DNA from: Deltaproteobacteria bacterium
GTDB taxonomy: Bacteria; JADJOY01
Reading direction: 5' to 3'
Length of the DNA: 64,000 nucleotides
Assembly: GCA_016713535.1 (NCBI GenBank)
Contig: JADJOY010000021.1
Span: 1-64,000, forward strand
Below are positions 27,865-39,259 of this stretch, piece after piece. A model generated the notes under the pieces. It was not told the DNA's origin. It saw only the letters and a list, made by a program, of their open reading frames with translations, and searched no databases. Within the stretch, counting starts at the first letter, position 1. The number at the start of each line of letters is the position of its first letter. The position numbers and the translations under genes were made by a program.

Positions 27865-28650
27865 CGCGCCGGGGAGCGGACGCGAGTGGGAGCGATCGAC
27901 TCCGCTCCCGGGCGACCTCACGGTCGCCCCTACACACCCACTCGTGTCGGCGGAGGGGAGGGGCACGCGTCGCGTGCCCGGCGATCCGCGACGACGCGGC
28001 GTCGGCGATGACGCTGTTCCCGGTACGGCGCCGGAGTAGCGGCGAGCGCGAGCGCGCCGGGGAGCGGACACGAGTGGGAGCGAGCGGTCCGGGTCCTCGG
28101 CGGCCTCGCGGCCGCCGCTACGAGCTGCAGCGCCGGATCGCCCGGGCGAGCCTGCCTGGGAGCAGAGCCTGGTGAGCTGCTCGCTCCCGCTCCCGGGCGA
28201 CCTCACGGTTGCCCCTACACAGCCGCGCGTGTCAGTGGAGGGGAGGGGCACGCGTCGCGTGCCCGGCGATACGCAGTGACGCCGCGTCGGCGATGACGCT
28301 GTTCCCGGTACGGCGCCGGAGTAGCGGCGGGCGCGAGCGCGCCGGGGAGCGGACGCGAGTGGGAGCGATCGACTCCGCTCCCGGGCGACCTCACGGTCGC
28401 CCCTACACAGCCGCGCGTGTCGGTGGAGGGAGGGCACGCGTCGCGTGCCCGGCGATACGCAGTGACGCCGCGTCGGTGGTGGCGGTGTTCCCGGTACGGC
28501 GCCGGAGTAGCGGCGGGCGCGAGCGCGCCGGAGGGCGGACGCGAGTGGGAGCGATCGACTCCGCTCCCGGGCGACCTCACGGTCGCCCCTACACAGCCAC
28601 GAGTTTGCGCGTGGGTGTGTAGGGGTGGGCGTCAGCCCACCCGCAGGCGC
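27865..28650. repeat. Second hairpin repeat array, about four copies of a 187-bp unit
   Basis: The marker GCGCGCCGG starts at 27865, 28052, 28337 and 28523. Intervals are 187, 285 and 186 bp; the long one carries about 98 extra bases, including another hairpin (GGCGGCC-TCGC-GGCCGCC, then GCTACG). Each unit has stem GGGCGACC, loop TCAC, stem GGTCGCCC followed by CTACAC, and stem GGGCACGC with GCGTGCCC. A single hairpin (GTGTAG flank, stem GGTGGGC) ends the region at 28640. With the 24-bp repeats it fills the 1-kb gap between two genes; I see no credible CDS there. Confidence 0.85.
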
Positions 28651-28652
28651 AC

Positions 28653-29762
28653 TCAGAAGCTCTCGAAGCCGGTCGGCTCGGTGCGCTTCACGGCGTTCTG
28701 GCCGTGGCGGACCTTGGAGATCTCGTCGTAGATCACGCGGCGCGCGCGGTTGATGGCGCCGAGCGGCTGGAGCTCGGGCGAGGCGTGCCAGGGCGAGAAC
28801 GAGAGGTTCTCGCAGAAGGCGTCCTGGGCCGGGCTGTCGAACTTCTGCGCGGGGATCTCGATCGTGGCCACCGGCACGAAGGGCGAGACCTCCTCGTCCC
28901 ACTCGATGGTCGGGTCCTCGACCGGCATCGCGACGGCGTCCTTCTGGAGCTGCACGCCGAGCTCGAAGCACGCGGGCTCCGCGGCGAGGCGCTTCACGAG
29001 GTCCTCGCGGAGGTAGGACGGCGACGGATCGTCGGGCATCGTCGCCGCAACCGACGCGCACGGCTTCGCCGCGAACTTGGCCGCCTGGCCTTCGCCCATG
29101 CGGTACGGCACCTCGCTGAAGTAGCTCGCCGCGAGCAGGCTCGGCGTCTCCTGGCCGACGGCGTCGAGCAGCGCGCGCAGGTCGCGGATCTTCCAGTCGA
29201 ACGGGTTCCAGCCCAGGAAGTAGCCGAGCGGGCTGTCCTCGGACACGGCGCGCGCGAACTCCACGTAGTCGGTGGGGTCGGCGACGATGAACACCGGGTA
29301 GTTGACCAGCAGGAAGTCCTGGGTCCGCACCTCCTCGGTCATGAGCTTCGGCCCCGCGACGCCGGTCAGCTTGATCGCCATGCCTCGCAGGTTGTCGCCG
29401 TTGTCCTCGGGCGGCTTGGGCAGGCCGTTCGAGTAGCGGATCCACGCGCGATAGGGACCGGGTGCGGCGAAGACGCCATGGCGCAGCTCGGCGGGCACGT
29501 CGTCGCGAACGGTGACGTCGGCGCGGACGCAGCCGTGGGCCTTGATGTGGGCGTCGCGCTTGGCTGGCGTGCCGGCCGGGTAGTCGCGCTTCATCGTCTC
29601 CTTGGCGAGGTCCACGACTTCCTGGATGCGGCGTTCCTCGTCGGGGAACGGGTATTCGGCGCCGAGCCGGGCGGAGGCGGGGATCGGCACGCGGGGGCCG
29701 CACGCGGTGGCGAGCGCGACGACCAGCGAGCCGAGAGCGAGGGAGCGGTGGGCACGAGTCAT
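28653..29762 (-). CDS. Catalase-fold haem lipoprotein
   Basis: Intact, 369 residues. The lipobox ATAC at the end of the signal peptide (LALGSLVVALATACG) marks a lipoprotein. KRDAHIKAHGCVRADVTV near residue 70 and YRAWIRYSNG near 110 are catalase-family haem-pocket blocks. The end, LGAINRARRVIYDEISKVRHGQN, matches the 'catalase family protein' group. These proteins have the catalase core but lack its full length. They act as peroxidases, or have unknown activity, at the cell envelope. It is divergent from the LPS core cluster. Confidence 0.75.
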   Translation of the reverse strand: MTRAHRSLALGSLVVALATACGPRVPIPASARLGAEYPFPDEERRIQEVVDLAKETMKRDYPAGTPAKRDAHIKAHGCVRADVTVRDDVPAELRHGVFAAPGPYRAWIRYSNGLPKPPEDNGDNLRGMAIKLTGVAGPKLMTEEVRTQDFLLVNYPVFIVADPTDYVEFARAVSEDSPLGYFLGWNPFDWKIRDLRALLDAVGQETPSLLAASYFSEVPYRMGEGQAAKFAAKPCASVAATMPDDPSPSYLREDLVKRLAAEPACFELGVQLQKDAVAMPVEDPTIEWDEEVSPFVPVATIEIPAQKFDSPAQDAFCENLSFSPWHASPELQPLGAINRARRVIYDEISKVRHGQNAVKRTEPTGFESF

Positions 29763-29884
29763 CGGTGTGGGTCTCCTGTGGGGGCGGCGCGTGCTAGGTA
29801 AGGCCTCCTAGCACGGTCGGCCGCGGGCGGGGCACCGACCCGGATTACGTGGCTGGCCGCCACTCGGATGAGGCACGGACGCGG

Positions 29885-31000
29885 ATGCGCACGCTGGTGG
29901 TGAGGGACGATCGCCTCGGCGACCTGGTGCTGACCTTGCCGGCGATCGACGCACTGGCGCGCGCCGGCGACGAGGTGACGCTGGTGGCGTCGGAGGCGAA
30001 CGCCGAGCTGGTCGCGCACGACCCGCGGGTCGCGCGCACCGTGGTGCTGCCCGGGAAGCGGAAGGCGCGGTGGCGGGCGTTCGCGGGGCTGGTGCGGCGC
30101 GGGCGCTTCGACCGGGTGTTCTTCTTCCGGCCGCGCTGGCCGCTCGGGTGGATCGCGGCCGCGCTCGGCGTGCCGGTGCGCGTGGGGGCCTTCGCGAACC
30201 TCGACGCGCTCGCCTACACGCTCCGGCCGCGCCAGCACCGCTCGGCGTCGCGCCACTCGGAGGCGCACTTCAACCTCGAGCTGGTGAGGCTCGCGGGAGT
30301 GAGCGAGGCCGAGCCGCTGCCCGCGCCGCCGCGCGACGTTCGCAGCGCGGCGCCGGGCGTGTGGCGGCCGACGAAGGTGGCCGAGCTGTGGTCGGCGCCG
30401 CTGCCCGAGGCGCGGCTCGCGGTGCCGGACGCGTACCGAGAGCGGGCGCGGGCATGGCTCGGAGCCACGCTCGGCGCGGCCGCGCCGCGGACCCGCCCGC
30501 TGGTGATCGTCCATCCGGGGATGGGCGGCTCGTCACGGAACTGGGACGCGGCGCGCTACCGCTCGCTGGTGCGGGAGCTCGTTCGCGCAGGCGACGTGGA
30601 CGTGATCGTGACCGCCGCGCCGAACGAGGTTGCGCTCGCAGCCACGGTGGCCGCCGGCGCCGCGCCGGCCGCGCCGATCCACGTCGGCTACGCGGGCCCG
30701 CTCGCCCACGCCGCGCTCCTCGGCGAAGCGGACGTGGTGGTGAGCGGCTCGACCGGCACGATGCACCTCGCGGCGGCGCTCGGGACCGCCACGGTGGGCG
30801 TGTTCGCGCCGATCCGTGCCTCGTCGCCGGCGCGCTGGGGCGCGCTCTCGGCCCGCGCTCGATTCGTCCTGCCCCCAGTGCCAGACTGCGAGCGCTGCAT
30901 CGGCGCGCGCTGCCCGTGGTGGGACTGCATGGATCGGATCGGAGTCGACTCCGTCGAAGGGCTGGTGCGCGCGGCGCTCGCGGACGGTGAGCGCGGGTGA
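29885..31000 (+). CDS. Glycosyltransferase family 9, heptosyltransferase-like
   Basis: Intact, 371 residues. MRTLVVRDDRLGDLVLTLPAI is the family 9 opening. The C-terminal half has IVHPGMGGSSRNWDAARY (nucleotide-sugar site) and VVSGSTGTMHLAAALGTATVGVFAP. Family members add heptose from ADP-heptose to the LPS inner core at the cytoplasmic face. I chose ATG 29885 because the family match begins there; an in-frame ATG at 29849 adds 12 unlikely residues. It overlaps the following kinase by four bases and begins a tightly packed LPS operon. Confidence 0.85.
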   Translation: MRTLVVRDDRLGDLVLTLPAIDALARAGDEVTLVASEANAELVAHDPRVARTVVLPGKRKARWRAFAGLVRRGRFDRVFFFRPRWPLGWIAAALGVPVRVGAFANLDALAYTLRPRQHRSASRHSEAHFNLELVRLAGVSEAEPLPAPPRDVRSAAPGVWRPTKVAELWSAPLPEARLAVPDAYRERARAWLGATLGAAAPRTRPLVIVHPGMGGSSRNWDAARYRSLVRELVRAGDVDVIVTAAPNEVALAATVAAGAAPAAPIHVGYAGPLAHAALLGEADVVVSGSTGTMHLAAALGTATVGVFAPIRASSPARWGALSARARFVLPPVPDCERCIGARCPWWDCMDRIGVDSVEGLVRAALADGERG

Positions 31001-31809
31001 GCCGGGTCGAGTGCCCGCGCGGCTTCCGCGAGCGGACCGGACCCGGGCGAAGCCGCGTGTGGGTGCGCGACGAGCTGGCCCTTGCCGTCGAGGGTCACGA
31101 CTGGCTCCCGCTCCGCGGCGTGCCCGCGGCGGCGCTCGATCCACGGCCGCTCTCGGGGCGCGGGGGAGCGTTCCGGATCGGCTGGCCGGGTATGGACGGT
31201 GCCTTCGTGTACCGCCGCGCGCTGCGCGGCGGTCTCGTCGCGAAGGTGAACCGCGACCGCTTCTTCTTCGACCGGGTACCGCGCCCCTTCGCCGAGGTCG
31301 CGCTGAGCGGGCTGCGCGCGCGCGGCGTCGACACACCGGAGCTGGTGCTCGCGGTGGTGCGCCGTGGGCGCTCGGGCGCCTATCGCGGGGCGGTGGTGAG
31401 CCGCTGGGTCGAGGGCGGGTGCGACCTCGCCGACACGCTCGCGGCGCTCGCCCGTGACGGCGAGCCGCCCGACGGGCCGCGGGTGTGTGCGATCTGGCGC
31501 GCAGTGGGAGCGGCGATCGGCCGGCTCCACGCGGCCGGCGTGCTCCACGCCGACCTCAACGCGCGGAATCTGTTGCTCGTGAAGGGCCCCGCCGCCGCGA
31601 GCGCGCCGCGGGTGTTCGTCCTCGACCTCGACCGCTCCCGGCGCGTGCCATCGCTCTCGGCCTCCGAGCGCGCCTCCAACTGGGCGCGCCTCGAGCGCTC
31701 GCTCGCGAAGTTCCCGGACGCGGCGCGGGTGACCGGAAGCGGTGCGCGCGCCGCGCGCGACGAGGCCTACCACGAGGCGCTCGCCGCCCCGTCGGAGCGC
31801 GCTTCGTGA
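30997..31809 (+). CDS. Kdo / lipopolysaccharide core kinase
   Basis: 270 residues, GTG start overlapping the previous stop. Protein-kinase-like signatures are present: LHAAGVLHADLNARNLLL (catalytic loop HxDLNxxN) and VFVLDLDRSRRVP (metal-binding Asp). AKVNRDRFFFDRVPRPFAE is typical of 3-deoxy-D-manno-octulosonic acid kinases. It is expected to phosphorylate Kdo or an inner-core heptose during LPS assembly. It lies between two heptosyltransferase-like genes with four-base overlaps on both sides. Confidence 0.75.
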   Translation: MSRVECPRGFRERTGPGRSRVWVRDELALAVEGHDWLPLRGVPAAALDPRPLSGRGGAFRIGWPGMDGAFVYRRALRGGLVAKVNRDRFFFDRVPRPFAEVALSGLRARGVDTPELVLAVVRRGRSGAYRGAVVSRWVEGGCDLADTLAALARDGEPPDGPRVCAIWRAVGAAIGRLHAAGVLHADLNARNLLLVKGPAAASAPRVFVLDLDRSRRVPSLSASERASNWARLERSLAKFPDAARVTGSGARAARDEAYHEALAAPSERAS

Positions 31810-32864
31810 ACGCGACGGCTGCGCTCGCCGAGCAGCCCGTGCGCGTGCTGCCGTCCGGGCTCACGCTCGGCGCCGGCTCGCGCATCGCGATCGTGCGCCT
31901 CGGCGCGATCGGCGACGTGGTCAACACCATGCCGCTGCTCGTCGCGCTGCGCGAGGCGCTGCCCGAGGCGCACCTCACGTGGGTGATCGAGCCCAAGAGC
32001 TGGCCGATCCTCGAAGGCCACCGCGCTCTCGACGAGCACGTGCTCTTCCCGCGCCACGACCTCCTCGCCCAGGGCGCCGCGTTCGTGCGCGCGCTGCGCG
32101 CGCGCCGCTTCGACGTGGTGCTCGACACCCAGCGGCTGCTCAAGAGCGCCGCGGTCTCGCTCGCCACCGGCTGCCACATGCGGGTCGGCTTCGACCGCCG
32201 CCGCTCGAAGGAGGGCAACTGGCTCTTCGCCACCGCGCACCTACCGCCGCGCGAGGGCCAGGCGCCCATGATCGACCAGTTCCGCGAGTTCGCGGCGGCG
32301 CTCGGATTGCCCTTGGGGCCGGTGCGCTGGGACCTGCCGATCACCGAGGTGGCTCGCGAGCGCGCCGCCGCGGCGCTCGAGGGAATCGCGCGGCCCTACG
32401 TGGTCCTCAACCTCGGCGCCAGCAAGCCCGAGAACCTGTGGCCGGCCGAGCGCTGGGCCGAGCTGACCCTGCGGCTCGGTGACGCTCTCGGCCGTCCGGT
32501 GCTATGGACGGGTGGCCCGCAGGACGTGGAGCGGGCCCGAGCGGCGGCCGCGCACGCGAGCCCGGCGCGCGATCTGGTGGGCGCCACCGACTTGAAGACG
32601 CTCGCGGTGGTGCTGGGAGGAGCTTCGGTGGTGGTGAGCTGCGATACAGGGCCGATGCACATCGCGGTGGCGATGGGTGCGCCCGTGGTGGGTCTCTTCG
32701 GTCCCGCCGACCCGAACCGCACCGGCCCGTACGGCTGGCTCGACCACGTGGTGACGCCGCGCGACGGGTCGCGCGACATGAGGGATCTGGCGGTCGACGA
32801 CGTGCTCGCTTCGGTGCGGCGCGTCGTCGCGAAGCATCCGCGCGGCGAAGGAGCGCACTCGTGA
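31806..32864 (+). CDS. Glycosyltransferase family 9, LPS heptosyltransferase
   Basis: Intact, 352 residues from GTG 31806, which overlaps the kinase stop. RIAIVRLGAIGDVVNTMPLL opens the first domain. YVVLNLGASKPENLWPAERW and VVSCDTGPMHIAVAMGAPVVGLFGPADPNRTGPYG form the donor site. The second block closely matches heptosyltransferase I/II. It is followed with a four-base overlap by the heptose-7-phosphate kinase gene, which makes the donor precursor. Confidence 0.9.
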   Translation: MNATAALAEQPVRVLPSGLTLGAGSRIAIVRLGAIGDVVNTMPLLVALREALPEAHLTWVIEPKSWPILEGHRALDEHVLFPRHDLLAQGAAFVRALRARRFDVVLDTQRLLKSAAVSLATGCHMRVGFDRRRSKEGNWLFATAHLPPREGQAPMIDQFREFAAALGLPLGPVRWDLPITEVARERAAAALEGIARPYVVLNLGASKPENLWPAERWAELTLRLGDALGRPVLWTGGPQDVERARAAAAHASPARDLVGATDLKTLAVVLGGASVVVSCDTGPMHIAVAMGAPVVGLFGPADPNRTGPYGWLDHVVTPRDGSRDMRDLAVDDVLASVRRVVAKHPRGEGAHS

Positions 32865-33904
32865 GTCGCCGCGGCCCGCGCAAGGTCGCCGTCGTGCCGG
32901 CCACCGATCCGGCGGAGGTGGTCGCGCGCTTCGCGGACGTCGAGGTGCTGGTGGTCGGCGACCTGATCGCCGACCGCTTCCTGTGGGGCAAGGTGAGCCG
33001 CATCAGCCCCGAGGCGCCGGTGCCGGTGGTCCACGTCGTCGACGAGAGCCTCCGCCTCGGCGGCGCGGCCAACGTGGCCCACAACATCCGGGCGCTGGGC
33101 GGGCGCGTGAGCCTGGGCGGCCTGGTCGGCGACGACGCCCTCGGCGGGTGGGTGCGCGAGGAGTGCGGGCGCCTCGAGATCGACCCGTGCGCCGTCATCA
33201 CCGCCGCCGGGCGCCGCACCACCGAGAAGACCCGCGTCGTCGCCCAGCACCAGCAGGTGGTGCGCTTCGACCGCGAGGACTTGGGCGACCCGGCGCCCGG
33301 CACCATGAGCGCCTTCTCGAAGGCGCTCGCCAAGCGCCTCGCGCGCGTCGACGCGGTGGTGATCTCGGACTACGCCAAGGGCAGCCTCGAGCCGAGCGTG
33401 CTCAAGCAGCTCATGAGCGAGGCTCGCCGCCGTGGCGTCCCGGTGCTCGTCGACCCCAAGCCGCCGCGCTTCGCGGTCTACCGCGGTGCCAGCGTGGTGA
33501 CGCCCAACCTGAAGGAAGCGGCGACGATGTCCGGGATCGAGATCGGCGACGAGCGTGCACTGGCGCGCGCCGGCCGAAAGATCCTCGAGAGCCTGCGCTG
33601 CGAGGCGGTGCTGGTCACCCGCGCCGAGGACGGCATGACGCTCTTCTCGCGCGCCGCGCGTCCCGTTCACATCCCGACCATGGCGCGCGACGTGTTCGAC
33701 GTGACCGGCGCGGGCGACACCGTGATCGGCACGTTCGGGTTGTGCGAGGCGGTGCGGGTCGAGCGCGCGCTGGCGGCGCGGATCTCGAACGCCGCGGCGG
33801 GGATCGTGGTGGGCAAGGTGGGGACCGCGGTGGTCTCGGGGGCCGAGCTGCTGGCGGCGCTCGGTGGCAGGTCGGCAACCAAGGAGGACGCGTGCACAGC
33901 ATGA
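32861..33904 (+). CDS. hldA: D-glycero-beta-D-manno-heptose-7-phosphate kinase (RfaE domain I)
   Basis: 347 residues, PfkB family. VLVVGDLIADRFLWGKVSRISPEAPVPV and LGGAANVAHNIRALGG form the substrate site. DVFDVTGAGDTVIGTF holds the catalytic Asp. It phosphorylates heptose 7-phosphate at C1 for ADP-heptose synthesis. The nucleotidyltransferase domain fused to it in HldE is absent, so that step needs a separate gene not in this window. The 3' end overlaps yicC by 13 bases. Confidence 0.9.
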   Translation: MSRRGPRKVAVVPATDPAEVVARFADVEVLVVGDLIADRFLWGKVSRISPEAPVPVVHVVDESLRLGGAANVAHNIRALGGRVSLGGLVGDDALGGWVREECGRLEIDPCAVITAAGRRTTEKTRVVAQHQQVVRFDREDLGDPAPGTMSAFSKALAKRLARVDAVVISDYAKGSLEPSVLKQLMSEARRRGVPVLVDPKPPRFAVYRGASVVTPNLKEAATMSGIEIGDERALARAGRKILESLRCEAVLVTRAEDGMTLFSRAARPVHIPTMARDVFDVTGAGDTVIGTFGLCEAVRVERALAARISNAAAGIVVGKVGTAVVSGAELLAALGGRSATKEDACTA

Positions 33905-34761
33905 CCGGGTTCGGCAGCGCCAACGCCGCGGGCGACTTCGGCCGCGTGTCGGTCGAGGTGCGCGGAGTGAACCATCGCTTCCTCGACGTCCACGTGCGTC
34001 TGCCGCGCGACATGGCGAGCGCCGAGCCCAAGATCCGCGAGGCGGTCGAGAAGCACGCCAAGCGCGGGCGGGTGGAGGTCTCGGTGTGGCTCACTCCGCC
34101 GAACGACCTGCTCGCGGGCTCGCTCGCGCCCGAGCGGCTCCGGCCGCTGCGCGAGGCGCTCTCGGAGCTCGCCGCGTCGCTCGGGCTCGCCGACGAGGTC
34201 AAGCTCGAGACCCTGCTCGCGCTGCGCGAGCTGGCGACGCCGAGCAGTGGACCGCTGGGCGCCGAGCGCTCGTGGGAGCTCCTCGCCGAGCCGGTCGACA
34301 AAGCACTTGCCGACTTCGCCACGATGCGCGAGCGCGAGGGAGAGGCGCTGGTGGCCGACGCGCGCGTCCTCCTCGACGCCATCGAGCAGTGCGCCGCGAC
34401 GCTCGCCGAGCGCGCGCCGCAGGTCGCCGAGGAGCAGGGGCGGGCGCTCGCGGCTCGCATCGCCGAGCTGGCCCGGGGGGTCGAGATCTCGCCCGAGCGC
34501 CTCGCCCAGGAGGTGGCGCTCCTGGCCGATCGCAGCGACGTGCGCGAGGAGCTGACGCGGCTCAAGAGCCACATCGCCCAGGCGCGCCAGCTCTTGCGGG
34601 GGCGGCACGTCGGCCGCAAGCTGGACTTCCTGGTGCAGGAGCTCTTCCGCGAGGCCAACACCACCGGCTCGAAGCTCTCGAACGCCGCGACCACCCAGGA
34701 GATCGTGCAGATGAAGTCGCACATCGAGCAGCTTCGCGAGCAGGTGCAGAACCTCGAGTGA
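33892..34761 (+). CDS. yicC: YicC family endoribonuclease-type protein
   Basis: 289 residues from GTG 33892 with AAGGAGG just upstream. The start (V)HSMTGFGSANA and the body VEVRGVNHRFLDVHVRLPRD, YicC signatures, are clear. The end (GRKLDFLVQELFREANTTGSKL, MKSHIEQLREQVQNLE) matches the C-terminal domain. YicC proteins are linked to stationary-phase fitness and RNA cleavage. The gene order yicC-remA-gmk is widespread and supports the call. Confidence 0.9.
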   Translation: MHSMTGFGSANAAGDFGRVSVEVRGVNHRFLDVHVRLPRDMASAEPKIREAVEKHAKRGRVEVSVWLTPPNDLLAGSLAPERLRPLREALSELAASLGLADEVKLETLLALRELATPSSGPLGAERSWELLAEPVDKALADFATMREREGEALVADARVLLDAIEQCAATLAERAPQVAEEQGRALAARIAELARGVEISPERLAQEVALLADRSDVREELTRLKSHIAQARQLLRGRHVGRKLDFLVQELFREANTTGSKLSNAATTQEIVQMKSHIEQLREQVQNLE

Positions 34762-34813
34762 TCGCTCGACGCTCTGCCGCGCGGTGCGGCGGCAGCGGCA
34801 CAGGGAGCCGCGC

Positions 34814-35092
34814 ATGGCGCGCAAGCTGGTGGGAGTCGGTTTCGGTAGCCTGGTGATGGCGTCGCGCGTGGTGGCGGTGCTCAACCCGGCCGGCCAGTCG
34901 ATCCGCAAGCTGCGCGAGGATGCCAAGGCCCGCGGGCTCGTCATCGACGCCACCCAGGGACGCAAGACCCGCGCGGTGCTGCTGCTCGACACCGGACACC
35001 TGATGCTCTCCGCGGTCCAGCCCGAGACCCTCGCCGTACGGCTCGACAAGGGCGAAGGCCTGCCCGAGCCGGAAGCGGAGGCGCTCGCTTGA
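34814..35092 (+). CDS. remA: RemA-like (DUF370) DNA-binding regulator
   Basis: 92 residues starting MARKLVGVGFGSLVMASRVV, with IDATQGRKTRAVLLLDTGHLMLSAVQPETLAVRL. This is the full RemA/DUF370 fold. In Bacillus RemA activates matrix genes; in proteobacterial lineages the role is less clear. It lies between yicC and gmk as in many genomes, and its stop overlaps the gmk start. Confidence 0.9.
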   Translation: MARKLVGVGFGSLVMASRVVAVLNPAGQSIRKLREDAKARGLVIDATQGRKTRAVLLLDTGHLMLSAVQPETLAVRLDKGEGLPEPEAEALA

Positions 35093-35724
35093 CGGTGCTC
35101 GCCCTCCCGCCGCTCGCGCCACGCGGCGGCGGCATCCTGTTCGTGCTGTCGGCGCCCTCGGGCACCGGCAAGACCACCCTCGGCCGTGGCCTGTGCGAAG
35201 GGCTGCCGGGGCTTCGCTTCAGCGTCTCGGCGACCACCCGCGCGCCGCGCGGTCACGAGCGCGACGGCGTCGACTACCACTTCGTGAGCCCGGAGCGCTT
35301 CGCCGCGCTGGTCCGCGACGACGAGCTGCTCGAGTGGGCCGAGGTCCACGGCCACCGCTACGGCACGCCGGTCGCCGAGTGGCGGCGCGCCTGCGCCGAC
35401 GGCGTCGACCTGATCCTCGACATCGACACCCAGGGCGCCTTCCAGGTCCGCGAGCGCATGCCCGAGTCGGCGCTCGTCTTCGTCTTGCCACCCTCCGCGG
35501 CGGAGCTCGAGCGCCGCATCCGCGGCCGCGGCGAGGACGACGACGCCACGATCCGCCGCCGGCTCGCAGCCGCCGCCAAGGAGCTCGCGGTCGTGAGCCG
35601 TTACGATTACGTGGTGGTGAACGACGACCTCGACCGCGCCCGCGAGGAGCTGGCGGCCATCGTGCGCGCCGAGCGGGCGCGCGCGGCGCGCCGGCTCGCG
35701 CCGCCGGGACTGCCGACGAGCTGA
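35089..35724 (+). CDS. gmk: Guanylate kinase
   Basis: 211 residues. The P-loop LSAPSGTGKTTL, the GMP-binding SVSATTRAPRGHERDGVDYHF and the lid region RIRGRGEDDDATIRRRL are all present. It converts GMP to GDP with ATP. The TTG at 35089 overlaps the remA stop and gives the full ORF; GTG at 35095 is an equally possible start. In many relatives rpoZ (RNA polymerase omega) separates gmk from rel; here only 39 bp do. Confidence 0.95.
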   Translation: MTVLALPPLAPRGGGILFVLSAPSGTGKTTLGRGLCEGLPGLRFSVSATTRAPRGHERDGVDYHFVSPERFAALVRDDELLEWAEVHGHRYGTPVAEWRRACADGVDLILDIDTQGAFQVRERMPESALVFVLPPSAAELERRIRGRGEDDDATIRRRLAAAAKELAVVSRYDYVVVNDDLDRAREELAAIVRAERARAARRLAPPGLPTS

Positions 35725-35763
35725 GCGCTCGCGCACGGACCCAGGGCTCTCAGGACTTCCGTC

Positions 35764-37951
<2,188 letters not shown>

Positions 37952-37985
37952 CGCGCGTGGCGGCCAGCGGACCGAGCCCGAGCCG

Positions 37986-39214
37986 ATGGCGGGACTGAGC
38001 CTCTTCGAGCTCGCGTGGCCCGCGCTGCGGCGCGTGCCGGCGCTCGCGCGCCGCGCCGTGCCGGGCGTCGCGCGCGTGCTGCTCGGCCGCGACAACGACG
38101 CCGCCGAGTGGGCCGGGAACGCGCTGCGCAAGCTCGGCGGCGAGGCGCTCGCGCCGCTCGGCGGCATGCTGCGCGGCGGCGACGCCCTCGACCGGCGCGC
38201 CGGCGCGCTCGCCTGCGAGCGGCTCGGCCTGGCGTCGATCGCGCTGTTGCCGGTCTTGATCGAGACCCTCGGCGACGCCGATCCCGAGGTGCGCGCCGAC
38301 GTCGCCGACGCGCTCTCGGCCTATGGACCCGCCGGTGTGGCGGCGACGTCCAGCCTGATCGAGGTCCTCGCCGACCCCGCCGACCGGGCGCGAGACCGCG
38401 CCGCGATGGCCCTCGGCATGATCGGCGCGGGTTCGCGGCTCGCGATCCCGGCGCTCGTCCGTGCGCTGGTCGACCCGTCGCCGCAGGTCCGCACCCGCGC
38501 GGCGTGGGCGCTGGCCCGGATCGGCGAGGAGGCGGTGCCGCCGCTGGTCGAGTCGCTCCTGCACGCCGACCCCACGATCCGCGCGGGTGCGGCGTTCGCA
38601 CTCGGCGAGATGGATCGTGCCGCGGCCCCGACGGTGCCGGCGCTCATCGCGGCGCTCGAGGACGGGGTCGCGAACGTGCGCCAGCAAGCGGCGCGTGCGC
38701 TCGCCAAGATCGGCTCGGCGGCGGAGGCCGCCGTGCCGGCGCTGATGCGCATGCTCGCCGACGACGACCAGGAGGTCCGCCAGGAGGCGGCGGTGGCGGT
38801 GTGGAACACCGGCGCCGACGGCGCCGCGCTCCAGCCGCTCATGAACGCGCTCTACGATCCGGTGATCGAGGTGCGCAAGTGGGCGGCGGTGACGCTCGGC
38901 GCGATCCGCAAGGGCGTCGCCGCCGCGGTGCCGGTGCTGCGCCGCGCCCTCGACGACGACGATCGCGAGGTTCGGCAAGGCGCCGCGTGGTCGCTCGGCG
39001 AGATCTTCCGCGAGGGCCGCGCGCGGCCTCGCCGGCGCTGATCCAGGCGCTCGCCAGTCACGACCTCACCGTGCGCCAGCGCGCGATCTGGGCGCTGTGG
39101 CGCTATGGCGGGCCGGGCGTCCTCGACGCAAAGGCGCTCACCCGGGCGCTCGGTGACCCCGACCCGATGGTGCGCTACTTCGCGAACGCCGCGCTCGAGC
39201 GGCTCGGCTCTTGA
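37986..39214 (+). CDS. HEAT-repeat protein, one frameshift
   Basis: About 410 codons made of ten or more HEAT/PBS-lyase-type helical repeats of about 31-36 residues (PVLIETLGDADPEVRADVADAL, PALVRALVDPSPQVRTRAAWAL, PALMRMLADDDQEVRQEAAVAV). The frame changes near 39018. The last two repeats (ALIQALASHDLTVRQRAIWAL, LGDPDPMVRYFANAALERLGS) follow to the stop at 39214. There is no signal peptide or catalytic domain, so it is probably a protein-interaction scaffold. It follows rel by 34 bp. Function is unknown. Confidence 0.75.
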
Positions 39215-39259
39215 GCGCTCCGGCGGCCCTCCTCCAGGCCCGCCGCGGGCGCGGACGAG

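Noticed and set aside
27640-28040. 190-codon ORF over the 24-bp repeats
   Set aside because: Its sequence (VVKLMLYKIVKQMLYKIV) simply translates the repeats, with no ribosome site or homology.
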